Notes under the pieces: model-generated
The model's input: only the letters and a program-made list of their open reading frames with translations
Told to the model about the DNA's origin: nothing
The model's database searches: none
In this document: positions 7,150-14,995 of the stretch, piece by piece
Position numbering within the stretch: position 1 is the first letter of the stretch
How the letters are laid out: each line of letters begins with the position of its first letter
From: CSP1-4 sp963777975
GTDB lineage: Bacteria; Chloroflexota; Limnocylindria; Limnocylindrales; CSP1-4
Assembly (NCBI GenBank): GCA_963777975.1
Contig: CAVZSO010000009.1
Location: 194,448 to 258,447 of the forward strand
Direction: 5' to 3'
Length of the DNA: 64,000 nucleotides
Program-made: the position numbers and the translations under genes

Positions 7150-9066
7150 TCAATCTGCCCGGTCGTCGAGCCGCTCGATGCGGATGGCGGTGGCCTTGAA
7201 CTCGGCCGTGCCCGAGCGAGGGTCCGTGGCGTCGATCGTCAGCACGTTGGTCGTCACCTCGTCCGGGAAGTGCAGGGTCATGAAGGCAAGGCCCGGGCGC
7301 AGCCGGTCGTCGGCCAGGACCGCGACCTCGATGGCGCCGCGCCGGGACCGGACGCGGACGCGCTGACCGTCCCGCAGCCCGTAGCTGGCCATATCCTCGG
7401 GCGCCAGCTCGAGCGCCTCGCCCCGGCGGAGCGGTGATCGGTAGCCGCCGGACTGGACGCCGGTGTTGTACGAGTCGAGCCGTCGACCGGTGGTCAGCCG
7501 GATGGGGAACTCGTCATCGAGCTTGTCGACTGGTGGATCGTGATCGACGAGGCTGAACGGCGCCCGCGGGCCGACACAGGGGTCCTCCCAGAGTCGACTG
7601 TGCAGGAAGAGCTCGCCCGGATGCTGCTCGTCGTAGCACGGCCACTGAAGCCCACCCTCGGCCTCGAGTCGCGCGTAGCTCATGCCGGCGTGCATGGGCG
7701 ATAGGGAACGAACCTCGTTCCAGACATCTTCGGCGGTCGGGTGACCCCAATCGACGCCCATGGCACGAGCGAGGTCGACGATGATGTCCACGTCGTCGCG
7801 GGCCTCGCCCGGTGGCGTGAGCGCGCGCCGGACCCGCTGGACGCGTCGTTCCGAGTTGGTGACCGTGCCTTCGGACTCGGCCCACATCGCGCTGGCCGGG
7901 AAGACGACGTCCGCGATCTGCGCCGTTCGGGTCAGGAAGATGTCCTGGACGACGATCGTGTCGAGGCCCTCGAGCCGCTTCCGGGTCAGGTGATGGTCGG
8001 CCTCCGACTGCATCGGGTTCTCGCCCACGACATAGAGGGCGGTCAGCTCGCCCCTGTCCATCGCCTCGAACATGCCGGACAGGTGCAGGCCGCGCTTGGG
8101 CGGGACCTTGACCCCCCAGGCGACTTCGCACTTGGCCCGGAGCTCGTCGTTCTCGACGTGCTGGAAGCCGAGCAGCCGATCGGGCAGCGCGCCCATGTCG
8201 CCGCCGCCCTGGACGTTGTTCTGGCCACGCAATGGGTTGAGACCGCTCCCGTAGCGGCCGACGTGGCCGGTCAGCAGGGCGAGGTTGATGAGCGCGACCA
8301 CGTTGTCGACGGCGTTGTGATGCTCGGTGATGCCCAGCGTCCAGCAGATCATCGCCCGGTCCGCCTTGGCGTAGGAATGGGCCGCCTCGCGGATGAGCTC
8401 GATGGGCACGCCGGTCTCGCGCTGGGCGTATTCGAGCGTGTACGGCTCGACGTGGGCCTTGAAGGCCTCGAAGTCGGTCGTCGCCCGCTCGATGAACTCG
8501 CGGTGATGCAGCCCGGCGGCGATGATCTCGCGCGCCATGGCGTTGGCCAGCGCGATGTCCGAGCCGACGTCGAGCCCCAGCCAGCCGTCGGCCCACTCCG
8601 CGCTCGTCGTGCGGCGCGGGTCCACCACATAGAGGCGCGCGCCCCGATTGACCCCCTTCAGGAGATGGTGGAAGAAGATCGGGTGGGTCTCGCGGGCGTT
8701 GCTGCCCCAGAGGAGGACGTTATCCGTCTCCTCGATCTCCTGGTATGAGCTGGTGCCGCCCCCGGCCCCGAAGATGGTCGCCAGACCGGCGACGCTCGGA
8801 GCGTGTCAGGTCCGGTTACAGCTGTCGATATTGTTGCTGCCGACCACGACGCGGGCGAACTTCTGGGTCATGAAGTTCAGCTCGTTGGTCGCCTTCGAGC
8901 AGCTGAAGAGCCCGAACGTCGTCGGCCCATGGGCGTCGATCGCGGCCCGGAAGCCCCTGGCGGCCCGGTCGAGCGCCTCGTCCCAGCTGGCTGGGCGAAG
9001 CTGGCCGGTCTGCCGGTCCCCGTCGCGCACGAGCGGCTGCGTCAGCCGGACGTAGGACTTTGCCAT
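7150..9066 (-). CDS. fdhA: Formate dehydrogenase, split catalytic subunit with selenocysteine (UGA at 8806-8808)
   Basis: A 638-residue protein if UGA at 8806-8808 is read as selenocysteine. Residue 87 would be Sec in NRT-Sec-HAPSVAGL, aligned with the active-site Sec140 region of E. coli FdhF. After it come the molybdopterin oxidoreductase domain and, from about residue 510, the C-terminal dinucleotide-binding domain (LTTGRRLDSYNTG). The reaction is formate to CO2 with two electrons. The usual N-terminal [4Fe-4S] motif is absent and lies in the protein encoded at 2871-3860, so the catalytic chain is split. The start ATG 9066 has a GGGAG site, and a TACACT -10 box is at 9123-9128. Ordinary gene callers would break this gene at the UGA. 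Confidence 0.93.
8777..8793 (-). promoter_or_regulatory. Bacterial SECIS hairpin of the formate dehydrogenase mRNA
   Basis: Twelve bases after the UGA, the mRNA reads GUCGCC-GGUCU-GGCGAC: a perfect six-base-pair stem with a GGUCU loop. E. coli fdhF has the same GGUCU at the same codon position after its UGA. This is the element recognised by the SelB C-terminal domain. Confidence 0.9.
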
Positions 9067-9122
9067 GCACGCTCCCTTCGATGCGTGGACTGGCTGGACG
9101 CCCTCACGTCGAGGGTGGCGCG

Positions 9123-9128
9123 AGTGTA
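9123..9128 (-). promoter_or_regulatory. -10 box of the formate dehydrogenase catalytic gene
   Basis: TACACT on the minus strand within GCGCTACACTC, about 56 bases before ATG 9066. It predicts a short leader carrying the GGGAG ribosome binding site. Confidence 0.55.
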
Positions 9129-9197
9129 GCGCCGCCTGCGCGCGATGCGCGCCGAGCGGTCCTTGGGAGGCCGCGAACGATCGGAAGGGCAGCGCGC

Positions 9198-9776
9198 CTA
9201 GGGCACGACCGTGATGGTGACGGGCGTCCCGATGGTGTAGCTCTGTCCGTCGCAGCCCTCGCCATCGATGAACGTGGCGACGGCCGTGATCTGCCATTCG
9301 CCCGGCGGCAGGCGTACGTCCGGACCCTGCAGGAACGTGCGGTAGAAGTCCGCGTTCGGGTCGGTGTCGTCGAAGCCACCCGACTTGCCGAGCGGCTCGG
9401 AGATCGGGTCCGCCGGGCCGATGGAACGCATCGTGCAGTCGGCTGTCGATGCCGGCTCGACGTGCCGTCGGCCGCCGACCTCTCGATAGTCGAAACCGAT
9501 GAGGCCACCACCGGATCCACCCAGCTCGGCGGTCTGGAGTCCGGTCACGGACAGGATCGCTACGCCGGTGATGGGCTCGTCCGCTCGCCAGGTCGCTTTC
9601 GGCAGCACGATCGTGAGGCGGAATGGCCCTGCCACGGCTGCGGCACCGACGGGCGCGGAACTCGCTTGGGAGGACCCGGTCGTGGTCGGCCCCGGCGTGA
9701 TCATCGGCCCGCAGGCCGCCACGAGCGCCACGAGCGCGATAGCCACGAAGTCGGCAGGGCGTCTCGCTCGATTCAC
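9198..9776 (-). CDS. Predicted lipoprotein of unknown function
   Basis: A 192-residue protein with an arginine-containing N-terminus, a hydrophobic stretch from about residue 9 and a lipobox LVAAC with Cys22, so it should be lipidated and face outside. The mature part begins with a Ser/Thr/Pro-rich linker and then a beta-rich domain of about 140 residues ending in IGTPVTITVVP; no known family is recognised. The GTG start at 9776 overlaps the TGA of fdhD (GTGA), and the formate dehydrogenase gene follows after about 130 bases. The location hints at an extracytoplasmic role near formate metabolism, but this is position only. Confidence 0.75.
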   Translation of the reverse strand: MNRARRPADFVAIALVALVAACGPMITPGPTTTGSSQASSAPVGAAAVAGPFRLTIVLPKATWRADEPITGVAILSVTGLQTAELGGSGGGLIGFDYREVGGRRHVEPASTADCTMRSIGPADPISEPLGKSGGFDDTDPNADFYRTFLQGPDVRLPPGEWQITAVATFIDGEGCDGQSYTIGTPVTITVVP

Positions 9777-10657
9777 CCGCCGCCGATCCGGTCTCCGCCG
9801 GCATAGATGTTGAAGCGCTCGCCGCGCAGGAAGCCGACGAGGGTCAGCCCGAACGTATGTGCGACGTGGATCGCGAGGCTCGATGGCGCGGAGACCGCGG
9901 CCATGAGCGGGATGCCGGCGGCGACCGCCTTGTGGGCCAGCTCGAACGAGGCGCGGCCGCTGAGCATCAGGGCACGATCGTGGAGCGGCAGCTCCCCGGC
10001 GAGCAGCGCACGACCGACCAGCTTGTCGACGGCGTTGTGCCGGCCGACGTCCTCTCGCAGGTGCAGGAGCTGGCCCTCGCGGTCGAAGAGGCCGGCGGCG
10101 TGGAGGCCGCCGGTCAGCTCGAACGTCGCCTGGGCGGCGCGCAGGGCCGGCGCCATGCCGGCGATGGCGGCTGGTGCGAATGTCGGACCTGGCGGCAACG
10201 TCGGCAGGTCGTCGCGCAGGGCATCCAGGGCCGCCGCGCCACAGACACCGCAGGCCGACGAGGCCACCAGGTTGCGCTGCCAGCCGACACGGTCATCCTT
10301 GGCTCGCGGCCGGACCAGCCGCAGCTCGACCAGGTTCTCGGCCTCGGGCAAGGCACGGACGGGAAACGAAACCACATCCTCCGGCAGCCCCGACGCGGCG
10401 ACCGCGCCATCTGCCACGTCCTCACGGTCGCGGATGAGTCCCTCGACGAAGAGCAGGCCGAGGACGAGCTCCAGGTCGTGACCAGGCGTGCGCATGACGA
10501 CGGCGAACGGCTCGCCATCGAGGACGACCTGGAGCGGCTCCTCGGCCGCGACGATGTCGTCGTCGGTCAGCCGGCCGTCGGGCGTCCAGCGTTCGATGTG
10601 GACCGGTCGATGCGGCTCCGGGCCTCGGTCGGTCATGTCGAGCTGGCGCTCGGTCAT
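9773..10657 (-). CDS. fdhD: Formate dehydrogenase accessory sulphurtransferase FdhD
   Basis: A 294-residue FdhD family protein, which passes sulphur from a cysteine desulphurase to the bis-MGD cofactor and is needed for formate dehydrogenase activity. The conserved SSACGVCG motif carries Cys136 and Cys139, and REDVGRHNAVDK, which helps bind the cofactor, lies near residues 205-217. The start is ATG 10657, 22 bases after selD; an in-frame ATG at 10636 is an alternative. It sits between selD and the lipoprotein/formate dehydrogenase genes, as expected for a dedicated maturation factor. Confidence 0.95.
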   Translation of the reverse strand: MTERQLDMTDRGPEPHRPVHIERWTPDGRLTDDDIVAAEEPLQVVLDGEPFAVVMRTPGHDLELVLGLLFVEGLIRDREDVADGAVAASGLPEDVVSFPVRALPEAENLVELRLVRPRAKDDRVGWQRNLVASSACGVCGAAALDALRDDLPTLPPGPTFAPAAIAGMAPALRAAQATFELTGGLHAAGLFDREGQLLHLREDVGRHNAVDKLVGRALLAGELPLHDRALMLSGRASFELAHKAVAAGIPLMAAVSAPSSLAIHVAHTFGLTLVGFLRGERFNIYAGGDRIGGG

Positions 10658-10679
10658 CGGGATCGAGGCCAGACGGTGC

Positions 10680-11792
10680 TCAGGCGACGAGCTCGACGCC
10701 GGGCTCGCCCGACTCGACACGCCCGACCCGCCACCAGCTGACCCCCGCCGCACCGAAACCGGCCACGACCGTGGCGACGCGGTCGTTGGGCACCGCGGCC
10801 AGCAACCCGCCTGACGTCTGAGGGTCGAAGGCGAGCACCTCACGAGCCGCGTCGATGCCCGCGTGGATCGCCAGGGTCGGCGCGGCGAAGCGTCGGTTGT
10901 GGGCTGCGCCACCGGTCTCGACGCCGGCCGCCGCCAGTGCCAGTGCACCGTCGAGGGCTGGCAGCTGCCCCGCCTCGATCACGAAGCGTGTCCCAGAGCC
11001 CCGCGCCATCTCCGTCGCGTGGCCGAGCAGCCCGAAGCCGGTCACGTCCGTCGCGGCGCGGACACCGGCCTCCACGAGCACGTCGGCCGCCGCTCGGTTG
11101 AGCCGGCGCATCGAGGCCACGGCCGCGGCCAGATGCTCGGGCGCCGCGCGGTCGTTCCGATCGGCACTGACCAGGATGCCGGTCCCAAGGGGCTTGGTCA
11201 GGAAGAGCGTGTCGCCTGGCCTGGCGCCGCCCTTGCGCAGGATGCGATCTGGATGGACGGCACCGATGACGGCCAGACCGTACTTGGGTTCGGGATCCTT
11301 GATGGTGTGGCCGCCGGCAAGGACGCCGCCCCCCTCACGCACGGTCGCCGCGGCGCCAGCGAAGATGGCCGTCATCGTCTCGCGCGGCAGCTCCTCGGGA
11401 AAGGCGGCGATGCTCAGCGCGAAGAGGACGCGCCCGCCCATCGCGTAGACGTCGCTCATGGCGTTGGCAGCGGCGATGGCGCCGAAGGTCGCCGGGTCGT
11501 CGACGAGCGGTGGGAAGAAGTCGAGCGTGCCGACGACGGCCAGGTCGTCGCTCAATCGGTAGACGGCGGCGTCGTCGGGTGCGTCAAGGCCGATGAGAAG
11601 GGCCTCTGGGGTCGCCTCGGCGCCATGACCATCCGCGACGCCATAGCCATCCGCGGCGCGGAGTGCCCCGAGGCCAGCGAGCGCCTCGGCCAGCACGTCG
11701 GCGCCCAGCTTGGCGGCGCAGCCACCGCAGCTCGTCTGTTCGGTCAGGGGCAGGCCGGCGCGGTCGGTGGCGTCACTGGTCGACGCGGTCAT
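10680..11792 (-). CDS. selD: Selenide, water dikinase (selenophosphate synthetase)
   Basis: A 370-residue SelD that makes selenophosphate from selenide and ATP, the selenium donor for Sec-tRNA. The N-terminal active-site region TSCGGCAAKLG has Cys22, Cys25 and Lys28; no in-frame UGA is used here, unlike some SelD proteins. The PurM-like ATP-binding core follows, with DFFPPLVDDP, MSDVYAMGG and GGHTIKDPEPKYG, and a DVTGFGLLGH motif. The start ATG 11792 lies nine bases after a TATCAT -10 box. It heads the minus-strand run selD-fdhD-lipoprotein and is divergent from the DUF1801 gene. Confidence 0.96.
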   Translation of the reverse strand: MTASTSDATDRAGLPLTEQTSCGGCAAKLGADVLAEALAGLGALRAADGYGVADGHGAEATPEALLIGLDAPDDAAVYRLSDDLAVVGTLDFFPPLVDDPATFGAIAAANAMSDVYAMGGRVLFALSIAAFPEELPRETMTAIFAGAAATVREGGGVLAGGHTIKDPEPKYGLAVIGAVHPDRILRKGGARPGDTLFLTKPLGTGILVSADRNDRAAPEHLAAAVASMRRLNRAAADVLVEAGVRAATDVTGFGLLGHATEMARGSGTRFVIEAGQLPALDGALALAAAGVETGGAAHNRRFAAPTLAIHAGIDAAREVLAFDPQTSGGLLAAVPNDRVATVVAGFGAAGVSWWRVGRVESGEPGVELVA

Positions 11793-11801
11793 GGTCGGCC
11801 G

Positions 11802-11807
11802 ATGATA
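11802..11807 (-). promoter_or_regulatory. -10 box of selD
   Basis: TATCAT on the minus strand, nine bases before ATG 11792, predicts a very short or absent leader. Confidence 0.6.
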
Positions 11808-11824
11808 CGCGGGCTCGGCGGCGC

Positions 11825-11830
11825 TACCAT
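11825..11830 (+). promoter_or_regulatory. -10 box of the DUF1801 gene
   Basis: TACCAT in GCGCTACCATCG, about 58 bases before ATG 11889, back to back with the selD promoter. The same GCGCTACCATC core precedes tRNA-Sec. Confidence 0.5.
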
Positions 11831-11888
11831 CGGGCGGGCTGCCAGCCCCATCGCGGGGCGACCCGGGCGGCACCCAGGAGGAACCACG

Positions 11889-12362
11889 ATGGTCAGCAGC
11901 GACGCCACCACCCCGGACGCCTACCTTGCATCCTTGCCCCCTGAACGTCGCCAGGCACTGACCGCGCTGCGCAGCGTCATCCTCACCAACCTGCCAGCAG
12001 GCTACGAGGAGGGCATGCAGTACGGGATGATCGGCTACTTCGTGCCCCTCGAGCGCTTCCCCGACACGTACAACGGCCAGCCGCTCGGTCTGGCTGGCAT
12101 CGCCAGCCAGAAGCGGTACATGTCGCTCTACCTCAACACGGTCTACGGCGACCCGGAGACGGATCGCTGGTTCCGTGAGCGGTACGCGGCCAGCGGGAAG
12201 AAGCTCGACATGGGCAAGGGGTGTGTGCGCTTCCGCCGGCTCGACGATCTGTCGCTCGATCTGATCGGCGAGACGATCGCACGGGTGCCCGTCGATCAGT
12301 ACGTCGAGCGGTACCGCGCCGTCCGCGGGTCCGCGCGTAAGACACGGGCCAGCGCAAGCTGA
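11889..12362 (+). CDS. DUF1801-family protein
   Basis: A 157-residue protein resembling DUF1801/YdhG-like proteins, small single-domain proteins of unknown biochemical role. Family-typical parts are YLASLPPERRQALTALRSVI near the N-terminus, EEGMQYGMIGYFVPL in the middle, and KKLDMGKGCVRFRRLDDL toward the end. An AGGAGG ribosome binding site lies seven bases before ATG 11889. It is divergent from selD and convergent with the MFS gene at 12396. No link with selenium use is evident. Confidence 0.85.
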   Translation: MVSSDATTPDAYLASLPPERRQALTALRSVILTNLPAGYEEGMQYGMIGYFVPLERFPDTYNGQPLGLAGIASQKRYMSLYLNTVYGDPETDRWFRERYAASGKKLDMGKGCVRFRRLDDLSLDLIGETIARVPVDQYVERYRAVRGSARKTRASAS

Positions 12363-12395
12363 TCCCAGAACGCGGCCGGATCGAGGGCCGTCGGA

Positions 12396-13586
12396 TCAGA
12401 CGTCGATGGGCACGCCAACCAGGACGTTACCCGTAGGTCGCGTCCGAGGCAGCACGCGGTAGGCGATGATCAACGCGCAGCCAGCCAGGAAGGCCGTCCA
12501 GGGCGCAGCCAGGGCGAAGCCGCCGGCCGCCAGGGCCAGGCCGGTCACGATCGGTCCGACGACCGCGCCGAGGTTGAGGGCGCTGCTGTTGAAGGCCAGC
12601 ATCGTGCCGCGGGCGGTCTCCGAGAGCTCGGCCACGATGGTCTGGATGCCGGGCACCCCGAACCACGTCCCGAACGCCCAGACCGCGAAGACGGCCAGCG
12701 AGATCGGCAGCGCAACGGCCGTCACGTTCAGCGACAGCGTGGCGACCATGAAGCAGGACAGCCCGATGAGCACCGCCCGGCGCGGCCCGACACGCGCGAT
12801 GAACCGGCCCGACAGTCGCGTCGCGGCGAGCCCGACGACCCCGACCAGGACGTAGACCAGGCCGGCCTGCGCGGCCGGCACGCCGTAGGTCACGTGGATG
12901 AACTCACCGACATAGATGAACAGCCCGAAGCTGCCCGCGAACCAGACGAAGGTGACCAAGAGCACCTGGAGGGCGCGGCGGTCGGAGAGGACGGTCCGGA
13001 TCGCCGCGCTGTAGGCCGGTGCGTTCGACCGATCCGGCGCCGTCGCCGGCAGCCGGCTGAGCAGCACCAGGGCGACGATCGCGACCAGGGCGATGAACAG
13101 GAACGAAGCCCGCCAGCCAGCCACGATCGCCGCCAGGGCCCCGATGGGCAGGCCGAGCAGGCTGGCCAGCGGGAACATCGCGGACAGGAGCGCGATCATG
13201 CGAGCCCGCCGGTCGCGGTCGGGCAGGTCGCCCGCGGCGGCGAAGGCGGCCGGCATGATGACCGCCGCGCCGACCCCGTTGAGGAGTCGCGCCGCCAGCA
13301 GGAACGGCAGCGACGGGGCGACGACACAGGCACCGGCTGCCACGACGAAGATGCCCAGGCCGAGCATCAGGGCGAAGCGTCGGCCTCGACGGTCCGATAT
13401 GGGACCCAACGCGGGGGCCAGCAGAGCCGCTGGGAGGGCATAGGCGCTGGCCAGCAGGCCGACCACGGCGATCGGCGACTGGAGGTCGTCGGCGACCGCC
13501 GGCAGCAGAGCCGCCACGATGTAGGTGTCGACGCCGACCGCGAAGACCGCCAGGACGAGAGCGAGCGTGACCGCCATAGGGCCCAT
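12396..13586 (-). CDS. MFS transporter (DHA1-like, 12 predicted helices)
   Basis: A 396-residue major facilitator with about 12 hydrophobic segments and no large soluble domain, similar in layout to the AraJ/CynX-type efflux group. The loop 2-3 signature appears as GPISDRRGRRFALMLG near residues 61-76, and a conserved segment around LLNGVGAAVIMPAAF follows. The substrate is not predictable. It could start at ATG 13586 (MGPMAV) or at 13577; no clear ribosome binding site decides this. It lies between the DUF1801 gene and tRNA-Sec, and the tRNA promoter is divergent from it. Confidence 0.88.
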   Translation of the reverse strand: MGPMAVTLALVLAVFAVGVDTYIVAALLPAVADDLQSPIAVVGLLASAYALPAALLAPALGPISDRRGRRFALMLGLGIFVVAAGACVVAPSLPFLLAARLLNGVGAAVIMPAAFAAAGDLPDRDRRARMIALLSAMFPLASLLGLPIGALAAIVAGWRASFLFIALVAIVALVLLSRLPATAPDRSNAPAYSAAIRTVLSDRRALQVLLVTFVWFAGSFGLFIYVGEFIHVTYGVPAAQAGLVYVLVGVVGLAATRLSGRFIARVGPRRAVLIGLSCFMVATLSLNVTAVALPISLAVFAVWAFGTWFGVPGIQTIVAELSETARGTMLAFNSSALNLGAVVGPIVTGLALAAGGFALAAPWTAFLAGCALIIAYRVLPRTRPTGNVLVGVPIDV

Positions 13587-13636
13587 TCTGGACCGGCTGG
13601 CCGAGGACGATCAGCCGCCCCGTACTTCGGCGGCGC

Positions 13637-13642
13637 TACCAT
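13637..13642 (+). promoter_or_regulatory. -10 box of tRNA-Sec
   Basis: TACCAT in GCGCTACCATCG ends six bases before the first base of the mature tRNA, so transcription should start at or just before the tRNA 5' end. Confidence 0.6.
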
Positions 13643-13648
13643 CGGCGC

Positions 13649-13745
13649 GGGAGCGGAGGGGTCCCGGTGGGTCCCCTGGTCTTCAAAACCAGTGGCGTCG
13701 CGCTCGGCGCGGCGCGGTGGGTTCGACTCCCATGCGCTCCCGCCA
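13649..13745 (+). tRNA. selC: tRNA-Sec (anticodon TCA), CCA encoded
   Basis: The anticodon arm is CTGGT-CTTCAAA-ACCAG (13676-13692) with TCA at 13683-13685. The long variable arm is a nine-base-pair stem (13695-13703 with 13707-13715, one G-U pair) closed by TCG. The T-arm is GTGGG-TTCGACT-CCCAT. The acceptor starts GGGAGCGG and ends GCGCTCCC-G-CCA; the eighth pair is a G-G mismatch, possibly a base error. Length, extended acceptor and large variable arm are specific to tRNA-Sec. The gene sits just before the cyclase-selA-selB run. Confidence 0.96.
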
Positions 13746-13765
13746 GCCGTCGACCGGTCTCGGTG

Positions 13766-13771
13766 TAACGT
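13766..13771 (+). promoter_or_regulatory. -10 box of the cyclase-like gene, leaderless
   Basis: TAACGT is exactly six bases before ATG 13778. The 13-base string CTCGGTGTAACGT is repeated identically before selA. Confidence 0.65.
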
Positions 13772-13777
13772 GCCGGC

Positions 13778-14986
13778 ATGGCGACCCTCGATCAGCAGAA
13801 GCGCGCAACGATGCCGGATCGTGCCTTCGCGTACGTCGACTCGAAAGGTCGTCGTCGGTTGCCGATCAACGACGAGTCGCACGTCCGCAACGCGCTGGCC
13901 CGGTTCAACCAGACGCGTTTCGAGGACGAGGCTGCGCGCGATCGGGCGCGGAAACGGCTCCTCGCAGCGGCCAAGCGATACGGCATCGTGCCGGTCGGGT
14001 TCTTCGCCGGCCAGCTGCGCGTGCAGGGTAGCCAGGCGTCTGCGGGGCGCCTGGTGCTGGAGCTCGGACGGGTTGCAAACCTCGCAGACCTCCAGCAACG
14101 CCTTCGCTCGGAGCTGCGTGATCCGAGCCTGGAGGCGTTCGAATGGTCAGGCGCTATCGGCGGCTACATCGGCGCCGACGACCGAGCCGCCGTCATGCCC
14201 GCCGCTGGGACGGGTCGGGCGGTGACCCTCATCGACCGACGCGGGCGGCCGATGACCGCGCTGGCCCACGAACCATCCACGCTGGCCGACCCGGAGCTTC
14301 GGAAGGCCGTCACTTCGGCGATCCGGCTCGCGGTCGAGAACCGCCAGCTGCAGGCGACCGTCGATGCCGACGCTCGCGACGCTCGGACCCTGCCGACCGG
14401 ACCGGTGACCTTCCTGATGAGCGACATCGAGGACTCGACCGGCCTCCTGCATCGACTGGGTGAGGGCTACGCCCGACTGCTGGCCGAGGTGCGGGGTGTC
14501 CAACGAACGGCTGTGCGCCAGGCACGCGGCCGGGAGATCGACGCGCGTGCCGACGAGTACTTCGCCGTCTTCCCGCAGCCAGCCGACGCCGTCGCCGGCG
14601 CGATCGCCATCCAGCGCCGGATCCAGGCACGAACCTGGCCTGATGCTGTCGACGTCCGATTGCGGATCGGGCTCCACCACGGGCGGCCGAGTCTGACCGA
14701 CACGGGATACGTCGGCATCGCCGTTCACACGACCGCGCGCGTTTGCGCGGCCGGACATGGCGGCCAGATCCTGGTCACGCGAGCGGCGCACGAGGCGATC
14801 ACCGCTGACGCCGGGGTCCCGCCTCGACCGCGCCTACGCTATCGGTCGCTTGGCACCTTCCAGCTCCGAGGCCTCCGTCGCGCCGAGGAGCTCTACCAAG
14901 TCGAGGCGAGCGGTCTGGCTACCGACTTTCCGGACCTTCGCACGATCCCCTCCGGCCGGGCCGATCCGACCGACGGCTCGGTGTAA
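13778..14986 (+). CDS. DUF6582-like domain fused to a class III nucleotide cyclase domain, possibly inactive
   Basis: A 402-residue protein with three parts. Residues 12-70 resemble DUF6582-type small domains (RAFAYVDSKGRRRLPINDES). Residues 120-200 resemble the linker seen before histidine-kinase dimerisation regions (GRAVTLIDRRGRPMTALAHE). Residues 207-385 form a class III adenylate/guanylate cyclase domain. Metal aspartates are Asp216 (FLMSDIEDST) and Asp259 (DEYFAVF), but the transition-state asparagine is His317 in GIAVHTTAR, with Arg321 kept. That His is also seen in cyclase domains of doubtful activity, so a sensory or regulatory role is possible. Between tRNA-Sec and selA, its stop codon lies inside the selA -10 box. 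Confidence 0.8.
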   Translation: MATLDQQKRATMPDRAFAYVDSKGRRRLPINDESHVRNALARFNQTRFEDEAARDRARKRLLAAAKRYGIVPVGFFAGQLRVQGSQASAGRLVLELGRVANLADLQQRLRSELRDPSLEAFEWSGAIGGYIGADDRAAVMPAAGTGRAVTLIDRRGRPMTALAHEPSTLADPELRKAVTSAIRLAVENRQLQATVDADARDARTLPTGPVTFLMSDIEDSTGLLHRLGEGYARLLAEVRGVQRTAVRQARGREIDARADEYFAVFPQPADAVAGAIAIQRRIQARTWPDAVDVRLRIGLHHGRPSLTDTGYVGIAVHTTARVCAAGHGGQILVTRAAHEAITADAGVPPRPRLRYRSLGTFQLRGLRRAEELYQVEASGLATDFPDLRTIPSGRADPTDGSV

Positions 14987-14989
14987 CGT
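14984..14989 (+). promoter_or_regulatory. -10 box of selA, leaderless, overlapping the upstream stop codon
   Basis: TAACGT is six bases before ATG 14996. Its first three bases are the TAA stop of the preceding cyclase-like gene. Confidence 0.65.
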
Positions 14990-14995
14990 CCCCGC

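Noticed and set aside
7741..8748. 335-codon plus-strand frame opposite the formate dehydrogenase gene
   Set aside because: Antisense shadow of a conserved catalytic domain.
9140..9160. GCGCGC-GAT-GCGCGC hairpin upstream of the formate dehydrogenase promoter
   Set aside because: Short self-complementary GC strings are common at this base composition; no T-run and no positional logic.
8806..9804. 332-codon minus-strand frame ending at the UGA
   Set aside because: Its C-terminal 86 codons belong to the Sec-containing formate dehydrogenase; the upstream part is a shadow of the lipoprotein gene.
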